Positions 7,630 to 17,415 of a stretch of DNA of 39,270 nucleotides are shown in pieces (positions within the stretch are counted from its first letter, which is position 1; each line of letters begins with the position of its first letter). The stretch spans positions 145,221-184,490 of the forward strand of contig NZ_RYFI01000003.1 in the NCBI RefSeq assembly GCF_004103825.1. Reading direction: 5' to 3'. The position numbers and the translations under genes are program-made. The notes below the pieces were generated by a model. The model did not search any database, was not told the DNA's origin, and was given only the letters and a program-made list of their open reading frames with translations. This DNA comes from Hansschlegelia zhihuaiae (GTDB lineage Bacteria; Pseudomonadota; Alphaproteobacteria; Rhizobiales; Methylopilaceae).

Positions 7630-8382
7630 ATGTCTGACCTGTTGGCGCCAGAAGCTCTCGAGCGCCGGCTCCGCGAGGTTGGCGAGACCCGCTACCACCA
7701 CCTCCATCCGTTCCAGCTTCGGCTCCAGTCCGGCGAGTGCTCGCGCGGCGAGGTCGAGGCTTGGGCGCTGAACCGCTACCTCTACCAGGCCTGCATCCCG
7801 CAGAAGGACGCCCACATCCTCGCCCGGATGGAGGACGCCGGAATGCGCCGCGAATGGCGCCAGCGCATCATCGACCATGACGGCGAGCGCGAGGGCGAGG
7901 GCGGCATCGCCAAATGGCTGAAGCTGACCGACGACCTCGGCCTCGACCGCGCGGACGTCATGTCCGGCCGCCTCGCGCTGCCGGCCACGAAGTTCGCGGT
8001 CAACGCCTATCTGTCCTTCGTGAAGGACCGCTCGCTGCTCGAGGCCATCGCCTCGTCGCTGACCGAGCTGTTCTCGCCGATGGTGATCAAGACCCGCGTC
8101 GCCGGGATGCTGTCGAACTACGACTACGTCACCCCGGAGACGCTCGCCTATTTCACGGCGCGCCCCGTGCAGGCCAAGCGCGACAGCGACTTCGCGCTCG
8201 CCTATGTGCTGGAAAACGCGAGGACGCCGGCCGAGCAGCAGGCGGCGATCGGCGCGCTCGAATTCAAGTGCTCAATGCTGTGGGCCATGCTGGACGCGCT
8301 TGAGCACGCCTACATCTACGCGCAGCCCTGGCCCGACGCGTTCAAGCCGGCGGACGCCGTCCGCCGGGAAGCCGCGGAATGA
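7630..8382 (+). CDS. pqqC: pyrroloquinoline-quinone synthase PqqC
   Basis: 250 aa, the usual length for stand-alone PqqC. The all-helical oxidase is recognised by RYHHLHPFQLRL near the N-terminus, LNRYLYQACIPQKDAHILARM, RIIDHDGE, FSPMVIKTRVAGML, and FTARPVQAKRDSDFALAYVL. It carries out the last step, ring closure and oxidation of AHQQ to PQQ using molecular oxygen without a metal or cofactor. GGAGG lies 8 nt before the ATG. The stop overlaps the pqqD ATG by 4 nt. In Methylobacterium pqqC and pqqD are one fused gene; here they are separate. Confidence 0.97.
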   Translation: MSDLLAPEALERRLREVGETRYHHLHPFQLRLQSGECSRGEVEAWALNRYLYQACIPQKDAHILARMEDAGMRREWRQRIIDHDGEREGEGGIAKWLKLTDDLGLDRADVMSGRLALPATKFAVNAYLSFVKDRSLLEAIASSLTELFSPMVIKTRVAGMLSNYDYVTPETLAYFTARPVQAKRDSDFALAYVLENARTPAEQQAAIGALEFKCSMLWAMLDALEHAYIYAQPWPDAFKPADAVRREAAE

Positions 8383-8660
8383 CCGACGTGCCGTCGGACG
8401 CCACGCCGAAGCTGCCGCGCGGCGTCAGGTTGCGGCGTGACGAGGTGCGGAACGAATGGCTGCTTCTCGCCCCGGAGCGCGTGCTGCGGCCTGACGCGAT
8501 CGCGGTGAAGGTGCTGGAGCTCTGCGACGGCGCGCGCACCGTGGACATGATCGTCGAAGAGCTCGCCTCGGCCTATGCGGCCCCACGCGAGCAGATCGAC
8601 GGCGACGTGAAGAAGATGCTGCGCGATCTGGCTGACAAGCGGGTGCTCGACCTGGCTTGA
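8379..8660 (+). CDS. pqqD: PqqA-binding chaperone PqqD
   Basis: 93 aa. The conserved core is [55 protein letters not shown] and the final helix [17 protein letters not shown]. This is the RiPP recognition element fold that binds the PqqA leader and presents it to the radical SAM enzyme PqqE. The ATGA overlap with pqqC indicates translational coupling. pqqE follows 59 nt downstream with its own strong ribosome-binding site. Confidence 0.96.
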   Translation: MTDVPSDATPKLPRGVRLRRDEVRNEWLLLAPERVLRPDAIAVKVLELCDGARTVDMIVEELASAYAAPREQIDGDVKKMLRDLADKRVLDLA

Positions 8661-8719
8661 GGCCGGGCGCCCGGCCAACGATCGCGGCGTTCGCGCGTTG
8701 CGCCGGAGAGGAGGACGAC

Positions 8720-9895
8720 ATGAACGACATGACCGTTCCCAATCCCTCGGAGGCGACCCGCGTCGCGCCGCCGGCGCCGCTCGGCATGCTGGCCGAGCTC
8801 ACGCACCGCTGCCCGCTCTCGTGCCCCTACTGCTCGAACCCCGTGGAGCTCGACAAGCGCTCCGGGGAGCTGGACACGGAGACTTGGAAGCGCGTGTTCT
8901 CCGAGGCCGCGGCGATGGGCGTGCTCCATCTCCACCTTTCCGGCGGCGAGCCGACGGCTCGCAAGGACATCGTCGAGCTGACCGCGCACGCCGTGAAGGT
9001 CGGGCTCTACACCAACCTCATCACCTCCGGGATCGGCGTCCAGCGCGAGAAGCTCGAGGAGCTTGCGAACGCCGGCCTCGACCACGTCCAGCTGTCGATC
9101 CAGGACGCCGAGAGCGATAACGCCGACAAGATCGCGGGCCTCAAGGGCGCGCACGAGAAGAAGCGGATCTTCGCGGGCTGGGTGCTCGAGCTCGGCATGC
9201 CGCTGACGATCAACGCCGTGATCCACCGCGGCAATGTCGACAACATCGAGGCGCTCGTGAACATGGCGCTGAATTTCGGCGCCCGGCGCGTCGAGATCGC
9301 GCATTCGCAATATTACGGCTGGGCGCTCGAAAACCGCAAAACCCTGATGCCGACGCGCGAGCAGGTCATGAAGGCGGCCGAGACGGTCGAGCGCCTGCGC
9401 GAGGAGCTTCAGGGCAAGCTCGTCATCGACGCCGTCGTCCCGGACTATTATGCGCGCCGTCCGAAGCCTTGCGTCGGCGGCTGGGGCCGTCAGTCGCTCA
9501 ACGTCACGCCGCAGGGCAAGGTGCTGCCCTGCCACGCCGCCGAAACCATCACGCATCTCGAATTCGACTACGTGACTGAGAAGAGCCTGAGCGAAATCTG
9601 GACCAACGGCTCGGCCTTCGAGGCTTATCGCGGCACGAGCTGGATGAAGGAGCCCTGCACCTCCTGTCCGCGCAAGGAGATCGACTTCGGCGGCTGCCGC
9701 TGCCAGGCGCTCGCGATCACGGGCGACCCGCGCAACGCCGACCCGGCCTGCTCGCTCTCGCCGTTCCACGCCAAGATCACGGCGCTCGCGATCAAGGATG
9801 CGCGGCCGACCGACGAGGGCTACGTCTATCGCCGCTTCGGAGCGAAGCCGGGACAGGCCCGTGTCGAGATCACGCGCAGCAACGCTCCGGCCTGA
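8720..9895 (+). CDS. pqqE: PqqA peptide cyclase PqqE (radical SAM)
   Basis: 391 aa. The radical SAM motif CxxxCxxC is Cys31, Cys35, Cys38 ([11 protein letters not shown]), followed by [12 protein letters not shown], the SAM-binding GGE. The C-terminal SPASM part supplies Cys ligands for auxiliary iron-sulfur clusters: [20 protein letters not shown] with a following Cys-His, then [18 protein letters not shown]. The enzyme forms the carbon-carbon bond between Glu17 and Tyr21 of PqqA. The ATG at 8720 is preceded 5 nt upstream by AGGAGG (8709-8714). The frame is open back to a TTG at 8657, but the Shine-Dalgarno position decides for 8720. It is last in the cluster; no pqqF or pqqG protease gene follows. 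Confidence 0.97.
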   Translation: MNDMTVPNPSEATRVAPPAPLGMLAELTHRCPLSCPYCSNPVELDKRSGELDTETWKRVFSEAAAMGVLHLHLSGGEPTARKDIVELTAHAVKVGLYTNLITSGIGVQREKLEELANAGLDHVQLSIQDAESDNADKIAGLKGAHEKKRIFAGWVLELGMPLTINAVIHRGNVDNIEALVNMALNFGARRVEIAHSQYYGWALENRKTLMPTREQVMKAAETVERLREELQGKLVIDAVVPDYYARRPKPCVGGWGRQSLNVTPQGKVLPCHAAETITHLEFDYVTEKSLSEIWTNGSAFEAYRGTSWMKEPCTSCPRKEIDFGGCRCQALAITGDPRNADPACSLSPFHAKITALAIKDARPTDEGYVYRRFGAKPGQARVEITRSNAPA

Positions 9896-10007
9896 CGCCT
9901 CCTCACTTCGGTCCCATTCCCGCGCCCCTGTGCGCGACGGCCTCGACGGGTTAGAACGCTCGCGGGGCCGGTGCGCGCGACGTCGAAGAATCGGTCAAGG
10001 GACGCGG

Positions 10008-11225
10008 ATGAGATCGAAAATCCTGACGAACGTCGTTCTGGCGGTCGCGTTCGCGGCCGTGCTCGGAGCGTCGGGCGCCGGGGCGCAGGAACCGTCGGAG
10101 GAGTGCCTCAGCCTCGAGGCCCGGCTCGCGGCGCTCGACCGCAGCGGGCCGCGCAAGCCCGACCCGCGCCAGCTCGAACAATCGGTCGCCCGCCAGCAGA
10201 GCGAGCTCGACCGCACCAGCGCCTACGCCAAGGGCATCGGCTGCGGCCGCCGCTTCATCTTCGCGCCGGAGCCGCCGGCCGAATGCGAGCCGCTCGGCGC
10301 GCGCATCAAGCAGATGCAGATCAATCTCGACCGGCTGAAGGCGCAGTCCGCGCAAGCCGCGCAGGGCGGCGGCGGCGATCCGCGCCGGCGCGAGCTCCTG
10401 TTCGCGCTCGCGCGCGGCCATTGCGGCCCGCAATACCGTCTGGTCGAGCGTCGCGTCGCGCCGCAGCAGCAGGAGAAGAAGGGCTTCTTCGAAATGCTGT
10501 TTGGCGGCGGCCGAAGCTCCGAAGAGCCTTCGGGCGGCGAGACAGTCGTCGAACCCGAGATGGATCCGGCCGAGACGCCCAAGGTCTCGACCTTCCGAAC
10601 GGTCTGCGTCAGGACCTGCGACGGATTCTTCTTCCCGATCTCCTACCAGACGACCCGCAACGCCTTCGGCCGCGACGAGGCGATCTGCCGGGCGACCTGC
10701 CCTGGGGCGGAGGCGAAGCTGTTCGCCTATCCCAATCCCGGCGGCAAGATCGAGGGCGCGGCCGACGTCGACGGCCAGCCTTACGCCAAACTCGAAAACG
10801 CCTTCCGCTACCGCAAGGAGTTCGTCTCCGGCTGCTCCTGCAAGCCCGAGGGCATGAACTGGGCCGAGGCGCTGTCGGGCGTCGAGGACAAGACGGTCAA
10901 GAAGGGCGACATCGTGGTCGACGAGAAGACCGCCGAGGAGATGTCGCGCGCCAAGACGCCGGAGGAGCGCGCCCAGATCCAGGCCCGCGCCGCCAAGGCC
11001 AAGCCGCCCGCCCCGCCGGCTTCGCCGCCCCCGCCTCCTCCGAGCTCGCCGCTGCAGGACGCCGCGCAGCAAGGCGGCGAGCCGTTCGAACCGCAACAGA
11101 CCGGCGCGGCGCGCCGCGAGGCGCCTTCCGACGACGTGATCATCCTGGACCAGCCGCCGATGCCGCGCGGCGGGGTGGAGCGCCGGCCGCTCGACGGTCC
11201 GGACATGGAGCGCGTTCCGCACTGA
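10008..11225 (+). CDS. secreted DUF2865 protein
   Basis: 405 aa with a signal peptide (MRSKILTNVVLAVAFAAVLG, cleavage near GAGAQEP). The mature protein is rich in Gln and Arg and has several Cys: SEECLSLEARLAALDRSG, GIGCGRRFIF, PAECEPLGARIKQM, then the conserved DUF2865 block VRTCDGFFFPISYQTTRNAF, AICRATCPGAEAKLFAYPNP and KEFVSGCSCKPEGMNW. A low-complexity Pro-rich tail (PPPPPSSPLQ) follows. The family is found in Hyphomicrobiales and has no known function; the paired Cys suggest disulfides in the periplasm. It sits between pqqE and trpG, separated from trpG by palindromes that may end its transcript. Confidence 0.82.
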   Translation: MRSKILTNVVLAVAFAAVLGASGAGAQEPSEECLSLEARLAALDRSGPRKPDPRQLEQSVARQQSELDRTSAYAKGIGCGRRFIFAPEPPAECEPLGARIKQMQINLDRLKAQSAQAAQGGGGDPRRRELLFALARGHCGPQYRLVERRVAPQQQEKKGFFEMLFGGGRSSEEPSGGETVVEPEMDPAETPKVSTFRTVCVRTCDGFFFPISYQTTRNAFGRDEAICRATCPGAEAKLFAYPNPGGKIEGAADVDGQPYAKLENAFRYRKEFVSGCSCKPEGMNWAEALSGVEDKTVKKGDIVVDEKTAEEMSRAKTPEERAQIQARAAKAKPPAPPASPPPPPPSSPLQDAAQQGGEPFEPQQTGAARREAPSDDVIILDQPPMPRGGVERRPLDGPDMERVPH

Positions 11226-11245
11226 CGAGCGCGGCGGACGTTCTC

Positions 11246-11281
11246 ACGGCCGCGGCCGTCGGGTCACGCCCTTGACGGGCG
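11246..11281 (+). terminator. palindromes between the DUF2865 gene and trpG
   Basis: ACGGCCGCGGCCGT (11246-11259) is a perfect palindrome, and shortly after CGCCC and GGGCG flank a short loop (about 11267-11281). They lie 20-55 nt after the DUF2865 stop. There is no T-run, so this would be at best a weak or Rho-assisted terminator. Confidence 0.3.
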
Positions 11282-11324
11282 AAGCGACGTCGCGCTTTCT
11301 CCATCCGCCGAGGCTTTGAGCGCG

Positions 11325-11945
11325 ATGACAGCCGTCACCCTGATCGACAATTACGACAGCTTCACCTGGAACGTCGTCCACGCGATCGGCGCGCTCGGCG
11401 CGCGCGTGACCGTGCATCGCAACGACAAGATCTCGGTCGAGGATGTGCTGGCCGAGGGGCCGGACGCCATCGTCATCTCGCCCGGCCCCTGCACGCCGCG
11501 CGAGGCCGGCGTCTCCTGCGACCTGATCCGGGCGGCCGCCGGCGAGACGCCGATCTTCGGCGTATGCCTCGGCCATCAGGCGATCGGCGAGGTGTTCGGC
11601 GGCGTGGTGGAGCGCGCGCCGGTTCCCGTCCACGGCAAGCTCGCGCGCATCCTCCACCACGGCCGGGGACCGTTCCGCGGCATCAACGGCGTTCTGAGCG
11701 CGACCCGCTACCATTCGCTCATCGTCCGGCGCAGCGACCTCCCCGAGACGCTCGAGGTCACGGCCGAGACCGAGGACGGCCTGATCATGGGCCTCTCGCA
11801 CCGCGAATTCCCGATCCACGGCGTCCAGTTCCACCCCGAGAGCATCGCGTCCGAGCATGGCGCGGCGATCTTCGGCAATTTCCTGGCCGACGCCGCCGCC
11901 TGGAACGCCGAGCGCCGCGCCTCCGTCGCGCGTCGTGCGGGCTGA
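11325..11945 (+). CDS. trpG: anthranilate / aminodeoxychorismate synthase glutaminase subunit
   Basis: 206 aa class I glutamine amidotransferase. It begins [19 protein letters not shown], then [13 protein letters not shown], the nucleophile Cys81 in [19 protein letters not shown], and the His-Glu pair in GVQFHPESI. It supplies ammonia from glutamine to TrpE (anthranilate) or PabB. The partner trpE is not in the window, so trpG either works with a distant trpE or serves both pathways. The start is the ATG at 11325; a TTG three codons upstream is possible. trpD follows after 14 nt. Confidence 0.94.
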   Translation: MTAVTLIDNYDSFTWNVVHAIGALGARVTVHRNDKISVEDVLAEGPDAIVISPGPCTPREAGVSCDLIRAAAGETPIFGVCLGHQAIGEVFGGVVERAPVPVHGKLARILHHGRGPFRGINGVLSATRYHSLIVRRSDLPETLEVTAETEDGLIMGLSHREFPIHGVQFHPESIASEHGAAIFGNFLADAAAWNAERRASVARRAG

Positions 11946-11959
11946 GCCTCGAGACGGCC

Positions 11960-12985
11960 ATGGAAGCGTTCAAGTCGGTCATCGCCCAGATCGCGGAAGG
12001 ACGGCCGCTCGACCGAGTCGCGGCCGAGGCCGCGTTCGGCCAGATCATGTCGGGCGAGACCACGCCCGCGCAGATCGGCGCCTTCCTCATGGGCCTGCGC
12101 CTGCGCGGCGAGACCGTCGACGAGATCGCCGGCGCGGTCGCGGCGATGCGCGCCCGCATGACGCCCGTCGCGGCGCCCGCGGACGCCGTCGACGTGGTCG
12201 GCACCGGCGGCGACGGCGCGGGCTCGGTCAACGTCTCGACCTGCGCGGCCCTTGTGGTGGCGGGCTGCGGCGTGACGGTCGCCAAGCACGGCAACCGCGC
12301 ACTGTCCTCGAAATCCGGCTCCGCCGACGTGCTGAAGGCCCTCGGCGTCGACGTCGATCTGCCGCCCGAGCGGATCGCGGCCTGCATCGCAGAGGCCGGC
12401 ATCGGCTTCATGTTCGCGCCGAACCACCATTCGGCGATGCGCCATGTCGGTCCAGCGCGGACCGAGCTCGGCGTGCGCACGATCTTCAACCTGCTCGGGC
12501 CGCTCTCGAACCCGGCGGGCGTGAAGCGCCAGATGGTCGGCGTGTTCTCGCCGCGCTGGATCGAGCCGATCGCCGAGGCCCTGCGGACGCTCGGCTCCGA
12601 ACATGTCTGGGTGGTGCACGGCTCCGACGGCCTCGACGAGATCACCACGTCCGGTCCTACCTCGGTCGCCGAGCTCAAGGACGGGCAGGTCTCCACCTTC
12701 GAGATCTCGCCCGAGGATGCGGGGCTCTCGCGTCATCCCGTCGGCGCACTCGCGGGCGGTGACGCCGAGGCGAACGCGGCCTCGCTCCGCGCGGTCCTCG
12801 ACGGCGTTCCCGGCGCCTATCGCGACGTCGCTATCCTGAACGCCGCCGCGACCCTGATCGTGGCGGGCCGCGCCAAGACCCTTGCGGAAGGCGCGGCGCT
12901 CGCGGCCGCTTCGCTCGACAGCGGCGCGGCCTATTCGCGGCTCGACGCGCTGGTCCGGGTCTCGAACGCGGAGATCGCGGCGTGA
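11960..12985 (+). CDS. trpD: anthranilate phosphoribosyltransferase
   Basis: 341 aa. The helical N-terminal domain begins [20 protein letters not shown] and contains [20 protein letters not shown]. The PRPP-binding loop is [17 protein letters not shown], followed by [20 protein letters not shown] and [20 protein letters not shown], all diagnostic. TrpD transfers phosphoribosyl to anthranilate, the second step of tryptophan synthesis from chorismate. The ATG at 11960 fits the usual N-terminus. The stop overlaps the trpC GTG (GTGA). Confidence 0.97.
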   Translation: MEAFKSVIAQIAEGRPLDRVAAEAAFGQIMSGETTPAQIGAFLMGLRLRGETVDEIAGAVAAMRARMTPVAAPADAVDVVGTGGDGAGSVNVSTCAALVVAGCGVTVAKHGNRALSSKSGSADVLKALGVDVDLPPERIAACIAEAGIGFMFAPNHHSAMRHVGPARTELGVRTIFNLLGPLSNPAGVKRQMVGVFSPRWIEPIAEALRTLGSEHVWVVHGSDGLDEITTSGPTSVAELKDGQVSTFEISPEDAGLSRHPVGALAGGDAEANAASLRAVLDGVPGAYRDVAILNAAATLIVAGRAKTLAEGAALAAASLDSGAAYSRLDALVRVSNAEIAA

Positions 12986-13788
12986 GCGACATCCTGGAGC
13001 GCATCGGCGCCTATAAGCGTCGCGAGATCGAGGCCGCGAAGGCCGTTCGTCCCTATTCTGGGGTTCGGAAGGCCGCCGAGGCCGCCTCCCCGCCCCGCGG
13101 CTTCGTGCGCGCGATCGCCAAGACGCTCGACGCCGGCCGCACGGCGCTGATCGCCGAGATCAAGAAAGCGAGCCCGTCGAAGGGCCTGATCCGAGCGGAT
13201 TTCGACCCGCCGGCGCTGGCCCGCGCATACGAGGCCGGGGGCGCGACCTGCCTGTCGATTCTGACCGACGGCCCCTCGTTCCAGGGCGCGCCGGAGTTTC
13301 TGGTCGCGGCGCGCGACGCGACGCGGCTGCCCGTCATCCGCAAGGATTTCCTCTACGAGCCCTATCAGGTCGCCGAATCGCGCGCGCTCGGCGCCGACTG
13401 CATCCTGGTGATCATGGCGGCAGTCACCGACCGCGAGGCCCGCGACCTCGTCGCCGCCGCGTCCGATTTCGGCATGGACGTGCTGGTGGAGGTTCATAAT
13501 GGTCAGGAGCTCGACCGCGCGCTGCCGCTCGGGACCACGCTCGTCGGCGTCAACAACCGGAACCTCCGCACGTTCGAAGTCTCACTCGAGACCACCGAAA
13601 ATCTCGCCGTCCACATTCCGGACGACCGCATCCTCGTCGGCGAGAGCGGAATCTTCACGCCCGCCGAGGTCGCGCGGCTCGGCGTCGTCGGCTGCCGCAC
13701 GCTGCTGGTCGGCGAAAGCCTGATGCGTCAGACGGACGTGGCGGCCGCAACGCGCGCGCTGCTCGCCCCCGCGCATGCGGCCGCCTGA
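12982..13788 (+). CDS. trpC: indole-3-glycerol phosphate synthase
   Basis: 268 aa TIM barrel. Key segments are [20 protein letters not shown] (catalytic Lys and phosphate site), [33 protein letters not shown] (catalytic Lys of KDF), [24 protein letters not shown] and [14 protein letters not shown]. It converts the carboxyphenylamino-deoxyribulose phosphate to indole-3-glycerol phosphate. It is a stand-alone enzyme, with no TrpF fusion. The start is GTG at 12982, translationally coupled to trpD. A gap of 23 nt with AAGGAGG leads to the DUF1003 gene. Confidence 0.97.
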   Translation: MSDILERIGAYKRREIEAAKAVRPYSGVRKAAEAASPPRGFVRAIAKTLDAGRTALIAEIKKASPSKGLIRADFDPPALARAYEAGGATCLSILTDGPSFQGAPEFLVAARDATRLPVIRKDFLYEPYQVAESRALGADCILVIMAAVTDREARDLVAAASDFGMDVLVEVHNGQELDRALPLGTTLVGVNNRNLRTFEVSLETTENLAVHIPDDRILVGESGIFTPAEVARLGVVGCRTLLVGESLMRQTDVAAATRALLAPAHAAA

Positions 13789-13811
13789 AGGTTTCGGACA
13801 AGGAGGAGCGC

Positions 13812-14375
13812 ATGGCGCACGAGGCGACCTCCGACCTGCACCATAAGGCTCTCCACTGGCTCGGCCGCGGCGCGGAAACGCTCCACGAAGGCGAGCGCCG
13901 CGTGCTGGAGAGCGCGCGCAACCGCCGCGTCGTGGCCCGCCCTCCCGATCATGCGAGAGACGCCGATCTCGGCGCCCGGCTCGCCGATCGCGTCGCCGAG
14001 TTCGGCGGCTCCTGGACCTTCATCCTTCTGTTCTGCGCGGTTCTCTTTCTCTGGACCGGCGCGAACGTCTGGCTGCTGACGCGGCCGTTCGACCCTTACC
14101 CCTTCATCTTCCTCAACCTGTTGCTCTCCATGCTTGCGGCTCTGCAGGCGCCGGTCATCATGATGAGCCAGAATCGGCAGGCCGCGAAGGATCGGGAGAA
14201 CGCGGCCCTCGACTACGAGGTCAACCTCAAAGCCGAGATCGAGATCATGGCGCTGCACGAGAAGCTCGACCGGATGCGCGACGAGCACCTTGCCGGCCTT
14301 ATCGCAAAGCAGCAGGAACAGATCGACCTGCTCACCCGCGCGCTCGACACGCATCTGGAATGCAAGGGATCATGA
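13812..14375 (+). CDS. DUF1003 membrane protein
   Basis: 187 aa. A soluble N-terminal region with [15 protein letters not shown] (the DUF1003 entry motif) is followed by two membrane segments, about residues 70-90 ([21 protein letters not shown]) and 96-118 ([20 protein letters not shown]), then the conserved [20 protein letters not shown] and a coiled C-terminal tail with [23 protein letters not shown]1003 has no established function. AAGGAGG precedes the ATG by 5-6 nt, so this member of the trp-moa run can be translated strongly on its own. Its stop overlaps the next gene (ATGA). Confidence 0.88.
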   Translation: MAHEATSDLHHKALHWLGRGAETLHEGERRVLESARNRRVVARPPDHARDADLGARLADRVAEFGGSWTFILLFCAVLFLWTGANVWLLTRPFDPYPFIFLNLLLSMLAALQAPVIMMSQNRQAAKDRENAALDYEVNLKAEIEIMALHEKLDRMRDEHLAGLIAKQQEQIDLLTRALDTHLECKGS

Positions 14376-14713
14376 CGGAGACCAAGCCCCCTGCGGTCGA
14401 CCGCATCGACCCGACCTTCCGCAACGGCACGATCACGGCGTTCGGCGTGACGGTTTCGTTCTCGCTCGGCTTCCTGTCGCAATGGGCGTCGAGCCCCGGC
14501 GCCTGGCAGCCCTACGACACGCCGCCCATGATCCTGCTGTTCGCAGGCGTCGCGCTGCAGATGCGGGCGCTCTCGCTTCTGCTACCGGTCGAGGGGCTCG
14601 AAAGGCGCATCTACGACCGCTCGACGAAGATCTATCTCACCGGATTGATCCTGACGGGCGTCGGCGTCGGCGCGGCCGTTTCGTTCGACGCGCTTTCGTC
14701 GCTGTTCAAATGA
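14372..14713 (+). CDS. small membrane protein, family not recognised
   Basis: 113 aa if started at the ATG overlapping the DUF1003 stop; an ATG 12 nt upstream (14360) would add four residues. Three hydrophobic segments are visible, around residues 22-40 ([16 protein letters not shown]), 52-72 ([20 protein letters not shown]) and 89-108 ([19 protein letters not shown]), with a short charged loop [12 protein letters not shown] between the last two. No catalytic motif or known domain is recognised. Overlaps on both sides (DUF1003 and moaC, each ATGA) tie it to the operon, and it may pair with the DUF1003 protein in the membrane, though nothing shows this directly. Confidence 0.75.
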   Translation: MTETKPPAVDRIDPTFRNGTITAFGVTVSFSLGFLSQWASSPGAWQPYDTPPMILLFAGVALQMRALSLLLPVEGLERRIYDRSTKIYLTGLILTGVGVGAAVSFDALSSLFK

Positions 14714-15228
14714 GCGTTACGAAAGACATGCCGCCACAACCCTCCGCGCGCCTCACGCATCTCAAGAGCTCGGGCGAAGCCGACATGGTCGACGTCGGCG
14801 ACAAGCCCGCCACCTTCCGGGAAGCGACGGCCGAAGGCCGCGTCGTCATGGCGCCCGAGACGCTTCGGCTCGTGGTCGAGGGAAACGCCAAGAAGGGCGA
14901 CGTGCTCGGCGTCGCGCGAATCGCGGGCATCATGGCCGCCAAGCGGACCCATGAGTTGATCCCCCTCTGCCACCCCCTCGCTCTCTCCAAGGTGTCCGTC
15001 GACCTTAGGCCGGACGAGGGACTGCCAGGCGTCGTGGTCACGGCGACGGCCCGCGTCACCGGGCCGACGGGCGTCGAGATGGAGGCCCTGACCGCGGTGT
15101 CGGTCGCCTGTCTCACGATCTACGACATGACCAAGGCGGTCGACCGCTCCATGCGGATCGAGGCCGTGCGGCTGCTGGCGAAATCCGGCGGCCGCTCCGG
15201 CGATTTCCGCGCCGGCGAGGCGCCGTGA
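14710..15228 (+). CDS. moaC: cyclic pyranopterin monophosphate synthase
   Basis: 172 aa. The MoaC fold is shown by [19 protein letters not shown], then [20 protein letters not shown], whose CHPL segment is an active-site signature, then [20 protein letters not shown] and [11 protein letters not shown], with the Glu-Met-Glu and catalytic Lys region. It makes cyclic pyranopterin monophosphate in molybdenum cofactor synthesis. The ATG overlaps the preceding stop. MPPQPS, six codons in, is an alternative start. The stop overlaps the moeA GTG. Confidence 0.96.
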   Translation: MSVTKDMPPQPSARLTHLKSSGEADMVDVGDKPATFREATAEGRVVMAPETLRLVVEGNAKKGDVLGVARIAGIMAAKRTHELIPLCHPLALSKVSVDLRPDEGLPGVVVTATARVTGPTGVEMEALTAVSVACLTIYDMTKAVDRSMRIEAVRLLAKSGGRSGDFRAGEAP

Positions 15229-16445
15229 GCAACCTCCTCCCGGTTCCCGAAGCGCGCGCTCGCATCCTCGCCGGGCTCGCGCCGCTCGAGCGCGAAACCA
15301 CCCCGCTCGCCGAAGCGCTCGGCCGCACGCTGGCCGCGCCGCTCAAGGCGCTGCGCACCCAGCCGCCCTGGGACTGCTCGGCCATGGACGGCTACGCCCT
15401 GAGGGCGGCCGACGCCGCGACCGCCGGCGCACGGCTCGTCGTGGTCGGCGAGGCGGCTGCGGGCCGAGCTTTCCCGGAGCGCGTCGGCGAAGGCCAAGCG
15501 GTGCGGATCTTTACCGGAGCGCCGGTGCCGGAGGGCGCCGACGCAATCCTGCTGCAGGAGGACGCCGAGCGGGACGGCGACGCGCTGGTCGTCGGCGAGG
15601 CCGTGCGGTCCGGCCGCCACATAAGGCGGGCCGGCCTCGACTTCCGGGAAGGCGAAACGTTGCTGGAGAAGGGCCGCAGGCTCGGCGCCCGCGACCTCGC
15701 GCTCGCGGCCGCGCTCGGCCACCCTTCGGTCGAGGTTTCGCGCCGTCCCCACATAGCGATCCTCGCGACCGGCGACGAGCTCGTGCTTCCGGGCGCCGAG
15801 GTCGGTCCCGACCAGATCGTCGCCTCGAACGCCTTCGCGATCGCCGCAGTGGTGGCGGCCGAGGGCGGCGTTCCGGTCGATCTCGGCGTCGCGCCCGACG
15901 ACCGGAGGGCGATCCGCGCCGCGATCGAAAGCGCCATCGCGCAGAAGGCCGACGTCCTGGTCACGCTCGGCGGCGCCTCGGTCGGCGACCACGACCTCGT
16001 CAAGCCCGTATTGGAAGAAGCCGGCGTGCGGCTCGACTTCTGGAAGATCGCGATGCGTCCGGGCAAGCCGATGATGGCCGGCCGCAGGGACGATATGCTC
16101 GCCCTCGGCCTGCCGGGCAATCCGGTTTCGGCGATCGTCTGCTCGCTGCTCTTCCTCGCGCCGGCGATCCGGCGGCTCGCCGGCCGCGCCGACGTCGAGC
16201 CGGTGCTCCGCCCAGGACGGCTCGGACGGGACATGCCGGCGAACGACCGGCGCGAGGACTATATGCGCGCCGCGCTCTCGATCGATTCGGACGGGACGCC
16301 GGTCGCGACGGCTTATGACCGGCAGGATTCGTCGATGCTGCGGCCGCTTTCCGACGCCGAATGCCTGCTCGTCCGGCCCGCGCACGCGCTGGCCGCGGCC
16401 GCCGGCGACCCCTGCGTCATTTTTCCGCTCGACCACCCCTATTGA
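15225..16445 (+). CDS. moeA: molybdopterin molybdotransferase
   Basis: 406 aa. MoeA signatures are [17 protein letters not shown] near residue 48, [16 protein letters not shown] (TGAxxPxGAD), [34 protein letters not shown] and [19 protein letters not shown]. MoeA inserts molybdate into adenylylated molybdopterin. The start is GTG, coupled to moaC by GTGA. A hairpin with 7-bp arms lies 16 nt after the stop. The usual four-domain length is complete. Confidence 0.97.
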   Translation: MSNLLPVPEARARILAGLAPLERETTPLAEALGRTLAAPLKALRTQPPWDCSAMDGYALRAADAATAGARLVVVGEAAAGRAFPERVGEGQAVRIFTGAPVPEGADAILLQEDAERDGDALVVGEAVRSGRHIRRAGLDFREGETLLEKGRRLGARDLALAAALGHPSVEVSRRPHIAILATGDELVLPGAEVGPDQIVASNAFAIAAVVAAEGGVPVDLGVAPDDRRAIRAAIESAIAQKADVLVTLGGASVGDHDLVKPVLEEAGVRLDFWKIAMRPGKPMMAGRRDDMLALGLPGNPVSAIVCSLLFLAPAIRRLAGRADVEPVLRPGRLGRDMPANDRREDYMRAALSIDSDGTPVATAYDRQDSSMLRPLSDAECLLVRPAHALAAAAGDPCVIFPLDHPY

Positions 16446-16460
16446 ACGGAAGCCGGCTCA

Positions 16461-16481
16461 TAAGGGCCACGTTCGCCCTTA
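16461..16481 (+). terminator. hairpin after moeA
   Basis: TAAGGGC-CACGTTC-GCCCTTA has perfect 7-bp arms, 16 nt after the moeA stop, with a modest pyrimidine-rich stretch downstream but no clean T-run. It may end the trp-moa transcript before the lexA promoter. Confidence 0.5.
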
Positions 16482-16646
16482 ACCAATCCCTCAAGTCCTT
16501 ACGTTTCCTCATCTTCGTCCGTCGGCGGAGACACGCAGCCTGTCCGCGCTCCTTTATCGCCGCGAAATGGCCCCGCGGAGTCGGTCCGGCAAAGCATTCA
16601 CGCACGACCGATGGAGGAGCCGGACAAGAAACGCGTCCTTAACGGC

Positions 16647-16675
16647 TTGCGGAACACATCTAGAACAGCTATGCA
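16647..16675 (+). promoter_or_regulatory. lexA promoter with SOS box (GAAC-N7-GAAC)
   Basis: GAAC at 16652-16655 and 16663-16666 are separated by 7 nt, the reverse complement of the alphaproteobacterial LexA site GTTC-N7-GTTC. It lies between a -35-like TTGCGG (16647-16652) and a -10-like TATGCA (16670-16675) spaced 17 nt apart, so bound LexA would block RNA polymerase. This is the expected autoregulation of lexA. Confidence 0.88.
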
Positions 16676-16713
16676 ATGTTCATGATTTGTTTTGGTCCGG
16701 CTCGGAGCCGCCA

Positions 16714-17415
16714 ATGTTGACCCGCAAGCAGTATGACCTGCTCCGCTTCATCCACGAGCGGCTGAAGGAGACCGGCGTGCCACCCTCCTTCGAGGAGATG
16801 AAGGACGCGCTGGGCCTGCAGTCCAAGTCCGGCATCCACCGTCTGATCATGGCGCTCGAGGAGCGCGGCTTCATTCGCCGGCTGCCGAACCGGGCGCGGG
16901 CGCTCGAGGTGGTGAAGCTGCCGGAGGCCGCGGCGCCGCCTGTCGCACGGCCCACGACCGGCCGCTTCGCCCCGAACGTGATCGAAGGCAGCCTCGGCCG
17001 CAGGCCGCCCGCTGGCGAGGACGAGGACGGCCGCTCGGTGTCGATTCCGGTGATGGGCCGCATTGCGGCCGGCGTGCCGATCGAGGCCATCCAGTCGCGC
17101 AGCCACACCATCTCGGTCTCGCCCGACATGCTGTCGAGCGGCGAGCACTTTGCGCTCGAAGTGCGCGGCGATTCGATGATTGAGGCCGGCATCCTGGACG
17201 GCGACCTCGTGCTGATCCGCAAGCAGGACACGGCCGACACCGGCGACATCGTGGTCGCGCTGGTCGACGACGAGGAGGCGACGCTGAAGCGCCTCAGGAA
17301 GCGCGGCGCCTCGATCGCGCTCGAGGCCGCGAACCCGGCTTACGAGACCCGCATCTTCGGGCCGGACCGCGTGGCGATCCAGGGCCGGCTGGTCGGTCTG
17401 ATCCGCCGCTACTGA
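16714..17415 (+). CDS. lexA: SOS repressor LexA
   Basis: 233 aa. The N-terminal winged helix begins [20 protein letters not shown] and has the recognition helix region [20 protein letters not shown]. The C-terminal peptidase domain has the self-cleavage site Ala119-Gly120 (GRIAAGVP), the nucleophile Ser154 in RGDSMIEAG and Lys192 in EATLKRL. RecA filaments trigger self-cleavage and release SOS genes. The start at 16714 gives the conserved N-terminus; the frame is open upstream, but that reading would run through the promoter. The last 7 nt overlap the 3' end of the convergent comEC gene. Confidence 0.98.
   Translation: MLTRKQYDLLRFIHERLKETGVPPSFEEMKDALGLQSKSGIHRLIMALEERGFIRRLPNRARALEVVKLPEAAAPPVARPTTGRFAPNVIEGSLGRRPPAGEDEDGRSVSIPVMGRIAAGVPIEAIQSRSHTISVSPDMLSSGEHFALEVRGDSMIEAGILDGDLVLIRKQDTADTGDIVVALVDDEEATLKRLRKRGASIALEAANPAYETRIFGPDRVAIQGRLVGLIRRY

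Noticed and set aside
8657-8719. TTG at 8657 as pqqE start
   Set aside because: It would begin inside the end of pqqD and adds a non-conserved stretch; AGGAGG directly precedes the ATG at 8720.
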